Shown here one piece after another: positions 61,300 to 64,000 of a stretch of DNA of 64,000 bases. Within the stretch, counting starts at the first letter, position 1; each line of letters begins with the position of its first letter. The notes beneath the pieces are model-generated. The model saw only the letters and a list, made by a program, of their open reading frames with translations. It was not told where the DNA came from and did not search any database. The position numbers and the translations under genes were made by a program. Location of the stretch: contig OY728157.1 in the NCBI GenBank assembly GCA_963277665.1, forward strand, positions 368,728,067 to 368,792,066. The letters are read 5' to 3'. The stretch comes from Viscum album. Taxonomy: Eukaryota > Streptophyta > Magnoliopsida > Santalales > Viscaceae.

Positions 61300-62150
61300 T
61301 TTAAATTAGGTCAAAAATAGTCACCATGTGACAAGATTTGGGAATTCCCCAAAAGATAAGAACACCAAGATAATTGAAAGGGAGTGTACCTTATTTTAGA
61401 TCGAGGTCACTAAAAATGTTACATTTTATGTTGGGAGGGAAGTTATTCCCAAATAAGATACATGATTTGTTCCAAAAATTGGTTTTTCCAGAGACATCTT
61501 CATAGTATGAGATCACAGTTTTTAGGTTAAGAATGTTCCTTGTATCACCATGAAGGAAAAGAATGATGTCATCGGCATAAAAAGGGCAGTAGGATCATTC
61601 ACATTCCTTGAAACATGGATGGGTTTCTGCTTATTCTGGACCACCAGACGGTTGATCAGATGACAAAGATAGACTTTTTCTACCGAGAAGAGGATGAAAG
61701 AAGGGGTATCACCTTATCTAACACCTTTGGTGCATTTAAAGTATCACATGGGAGAGCCATTTATCAAAATGGAGATATACACTGAGTTGAATAGAATTAT
61801 GATTCCAATGATGAAATAGGCACTAAAAGATAAACCTTGAGGAAAATTTAATTGAATGGGTAAAACGTTTGAATAATCTATTGTGTGTGATCCTATAAGT
61901 CATTATCTTGATAGTAGTGAATACAATTCATAGACCATAATTGGCATCTAGAAACCCATTATGGATCCTAAACAGATAGGGAGTAGTCATAGAAATGAAA
62001 ACCAACCTATAAATATGCACAGTGTAATGTAATCTCTTCATCTTTAAATACATCATAAAGTAGGACTCACACTAGTGTCATATTCCATTATTGAATTATT
62101 ATTTATTTCTCTAACAAGATATATTTAGCCTTGATTTCCATGGCCACGGT
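61300..62150 (-). pseudogene. LINE reverse transcriptase domain
   Basis: Minus-strand blocks in order are ISILINGSPM near 61790-61755, FKCTKGVR-stop-GDTPSFIL near 61735-61690 (the RGxRQGDPLSP block), and the catalytic box FYADDIILF with YADD at 61579-61568, both Asp intact. SGKTNFWNKSCILFG and FNYLGVLIFWGIP follow near 61480-61340. A weaker N-terminal segment (about 62150-61800) lacks clear motifs. Several stops and at least one frame change are present. Confidence 0.8.
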
Positions 62151-62231
62151 CTTATGAAGTTATTAAAATCCTGATCACCCTGGCTTGAGATATTTCTTCC
62201 TCAACCCAAAAGCGAAAAATGCAATCTTGAT

Positions 62232-64000
62232 TGTAACACCCCAGGTAAATAAAGAATATGACATTTTCTTATTTATCCAAATTTGTGAATAAAATATTAA
62301 TATGACTATAAAGGGGACGCTATGCTCGATGGTGTACCCAACACGCAACAACGAGTTTCTTGGGAATCTTACGTTGCACTCTAATAATAAAATAATATTA
62401 TTTTAAATGGTAGTTAACATGTAGCCTTTGTATTCGCGGGAATGGATATAAATAAATAAAATATGATTATATGTTTTTAAATGTTTTTACATTTATCCAA
62501 TAAATGATAAAGGCTTAAAATAAGGAAAGAATTCAATTTTAGCCGTATAGGCCCTAGTTTTCACTAAAGGTTAACTTATCACCTTTTGATGGTGAACTTT
62601 CATTAAATATAGTTTTTATCACTCTTATACATTCTTTTGGACCAAATAAAACTCTTTAGAATCGGGACATCAAATTTTACTTTGTGTACATTTTTGGTAT
62701 TTTTCCGATAAAGTTCAATTTTTTAATGAATAGTATAAAATGTTGTATTTTAATTCAAAACCTCTTTTTAATCTAATTTATTTATATGATTATATTATCT
62801 TTTGAATTGGTTTTAAAGTGAAATTATAATATATTTTTACCATTAAATCCAATAGTGGTCATTGGAATTAATTCCACTTTGAAATCAGACTTAAACCAGT
62901 GTCAATCTTTTGATACTTATTATTTCATAAAAACACGCTATTTGCTCTGACAGCGGGAATTAATTATTAAATTAATTAATGTGAATTATATGTTTTGAAT
63001 TTTGTAAAATATACTTCATTTTTGAATTCGGAATATCAAATATATCTTAGGGTAAATTTTGGGTATTTTTCTGAAAAACTTCAATTTTTGATGAATAGTG
63101 AAACCACTAAGTAGTACTTATAAAAACTGATTTTTCCGTTTAAATGAAATTTTGTCATCTTTGTGTTTTGAATTTCGAAAATCCGACATACATGGTTTTC
63201 ATTAAGAAGTAAAATGTGGTTCAATGGTATAAAAATAATTTTTTGGTGAATAGTAACTTATTATGTTTTTAATCGCGATTAGAGGTAATTAGTGTAGTTT
63301 AAGGTAAAAATAATGTTTTAATAATATGAAATGAACTTTACACATGTCCTACACTAATTTTTTGTGTCCTGGCCTACCAAGACAATCCATGGGTCAACTT
63401 GGGGACCCCATGGTGCCACATTGGTTGGGAAATGACATAAATAACTTTTTATTTAATGTAAAAGTAAAAATGACACAAACATCATATGTTTTACAAAAAC
63501 AATTTTTACATGGGGTTATAAAGATCAGATATTGTAATATAAATAGTAATTTGAAAGATAAAAAGATTTCCTACATCATAGTATTTGTTTTATAAATTTT
63601 AGACATTAAATAAATTAAATTATGTATGACATTATAATGATGCAGCGATGACATCATTATCGGACGATTTAAATAAAATGAGAAGATAATGTAAACTCTA
63701 TGAACTACACATGTCAAAAACTTATTGGATGGGTGTATTTCGAACCCTTATCACCTTATCCACGAATTATATCAATTTGGGACCTTTTAAAACCGATACA
63801 CATTTTCAAATAAATTAATATTTCTTACTTTCCAAAAGTGCCCCTCCTCTCCTCTTATAAAAGGCCTCCACCTCTACCTCATTTCACACACTCCTAAAGC
63901 CTTTGGATCGGCCAAACCCTACCCATTTACTCTCTCCACATCCCTCTCCTCATCCTAGAGGATTCCCTTTGGGAAGAATCCTTTCAAAGGAAGCCTTTAG
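62232..64000 (+). mobile_element. LTR C, 5' part, runs off the window
   Basis: TGTAACACCCCAGG at 62232 starts another LTR of the A/B kind. It shares with A the block TGTCAATCTTTTGATA...AAAAACACGCT...GGGAATTAATT (62899-62975; compare 10836-10912), and with B the block AAAATGTGGTTCAATG...TGGTGAATAGTAAC (63208-63258). The U3 box is duplicated (62660-62740 and 63020-63100). TATA box at 63856. It interrupts the LINE; the preceding five bases are ttgat. Whether it is a solo LTR or part of a full element cannot be seen. Confidence 0.82.
63856..63862 (+). promoter_or_regulatory. TATA box of LTR C
   Basis: TATAAAA in CTCCTCTTATAAAAGGCCTC, followed about 40-60 bases on by AAAGCCTTTGGATCGGCCAA, which also follows the TATA box in A. 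Confidence 0.62.

Larger units (their letters stand above)
59430..62226 (-). mobile_element. L1-type LINE relic, 5' part cut by LTR C
   Basis: A non-LTR retrotransposon read on the minus strand: reverse transcriptase (about 62150-61300), a zinc-binding segment (about 60453-60375) and a C-terminal RNase H (60003-59605). This is the usual order for plant L1 elements. The endonuclease end is not in the window because LTR C begins at 62232. A (TA)n tract at 59445-59468 lies just beyond the coding end and may be part of the tail. Frames are broken throughout. Confidence 0.78.

Noticed and set aside
1..64000. tRNA or rRNA genes, CRISPR arrays, bacterial operons, organellar inserts
   Set aside because: None seen. 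The only tRNA-related sequences are the primer sites of the LTR elements, and the regular repeats are LTR modules or microsatellites.

Overview
The window is repeat-dense, very AT-rich plant nuclear DNA. I found no intact gene, no host gene, no tRNA or rRNA gene, and nothing bacterial or organellar. The identifying signals are plant Ty3/gypsy retrotransposons: long terminal repeats (LTRs) opening TGTAACAYCC and closing TTACA, initiator-Met-tRNA-like primer sites, and gag-protease-reverse transcriptase-RNase H-integrase in Ty3 order. There is also one plant L1-type LINE. Every coding region is broken by stops and frameshifts. The species cannot be named from this; an angiosperm with a large, retrotransposon-rich genome is the likely source.

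Most of the window (8125-53339) is one nest of elements, readable from LTR ends and 5-bp target duplications. The outermost member (called Host) has its 5' LTR in three pieces (8125-9899, 33064-34604, 44634-44649), its internal region at 44650-50035 and its 3' LTR at 50036-53339. The pieces sum to about 3332 bp against 3304 bp for the intact 3' LTR. Element B (9900-33058, + strand, flanks gatgt/aatgt) is inserted in the Host 5' LTR. Element A (10420-21102, + strand, flanks tagtt/tggtt) is inserted in the 5' LTR of B; A has two 4.0-kb LTRs and a gag but no pol. Element F (34605-44628, - strand, exact attat duplication) is inserted near the 3' end of the same Host LTR.

Left of the nest, 1-4009 holds a minus-strand element J (LTR 1982-4009; gag and RNase H remnants to its left). 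J appears to interrupt another minus-strand LTR, H (4010-6625). Positions 6626-8124 are unclassified.

Right of the nest, 53345-55540 and 56300-59430 are unclassified AT-rich DNA. Between them lies fragment G (55545-56290), an inverted copy of the Host 3' untranslated region. A minus-strand LINE occupies 59430-62226. It is cut at 62232 by a further LTR (C, + strand), which runs off the window end.

Functionally, each LTR carries its own promoter (TATA box), the PBS primes minus-strand DNA, the PPT primes plus-strand DNA, Gag packages RNA, and pol copies and integrates it. Here all coding parts are relics. What remains conserved is non-coding: a motif around CGTACGTACGGACTACCGTC repeated at about 190-bp spacing downstream of the TATA box in several LTR families, a small stem-loop just before it, and a U3 box.
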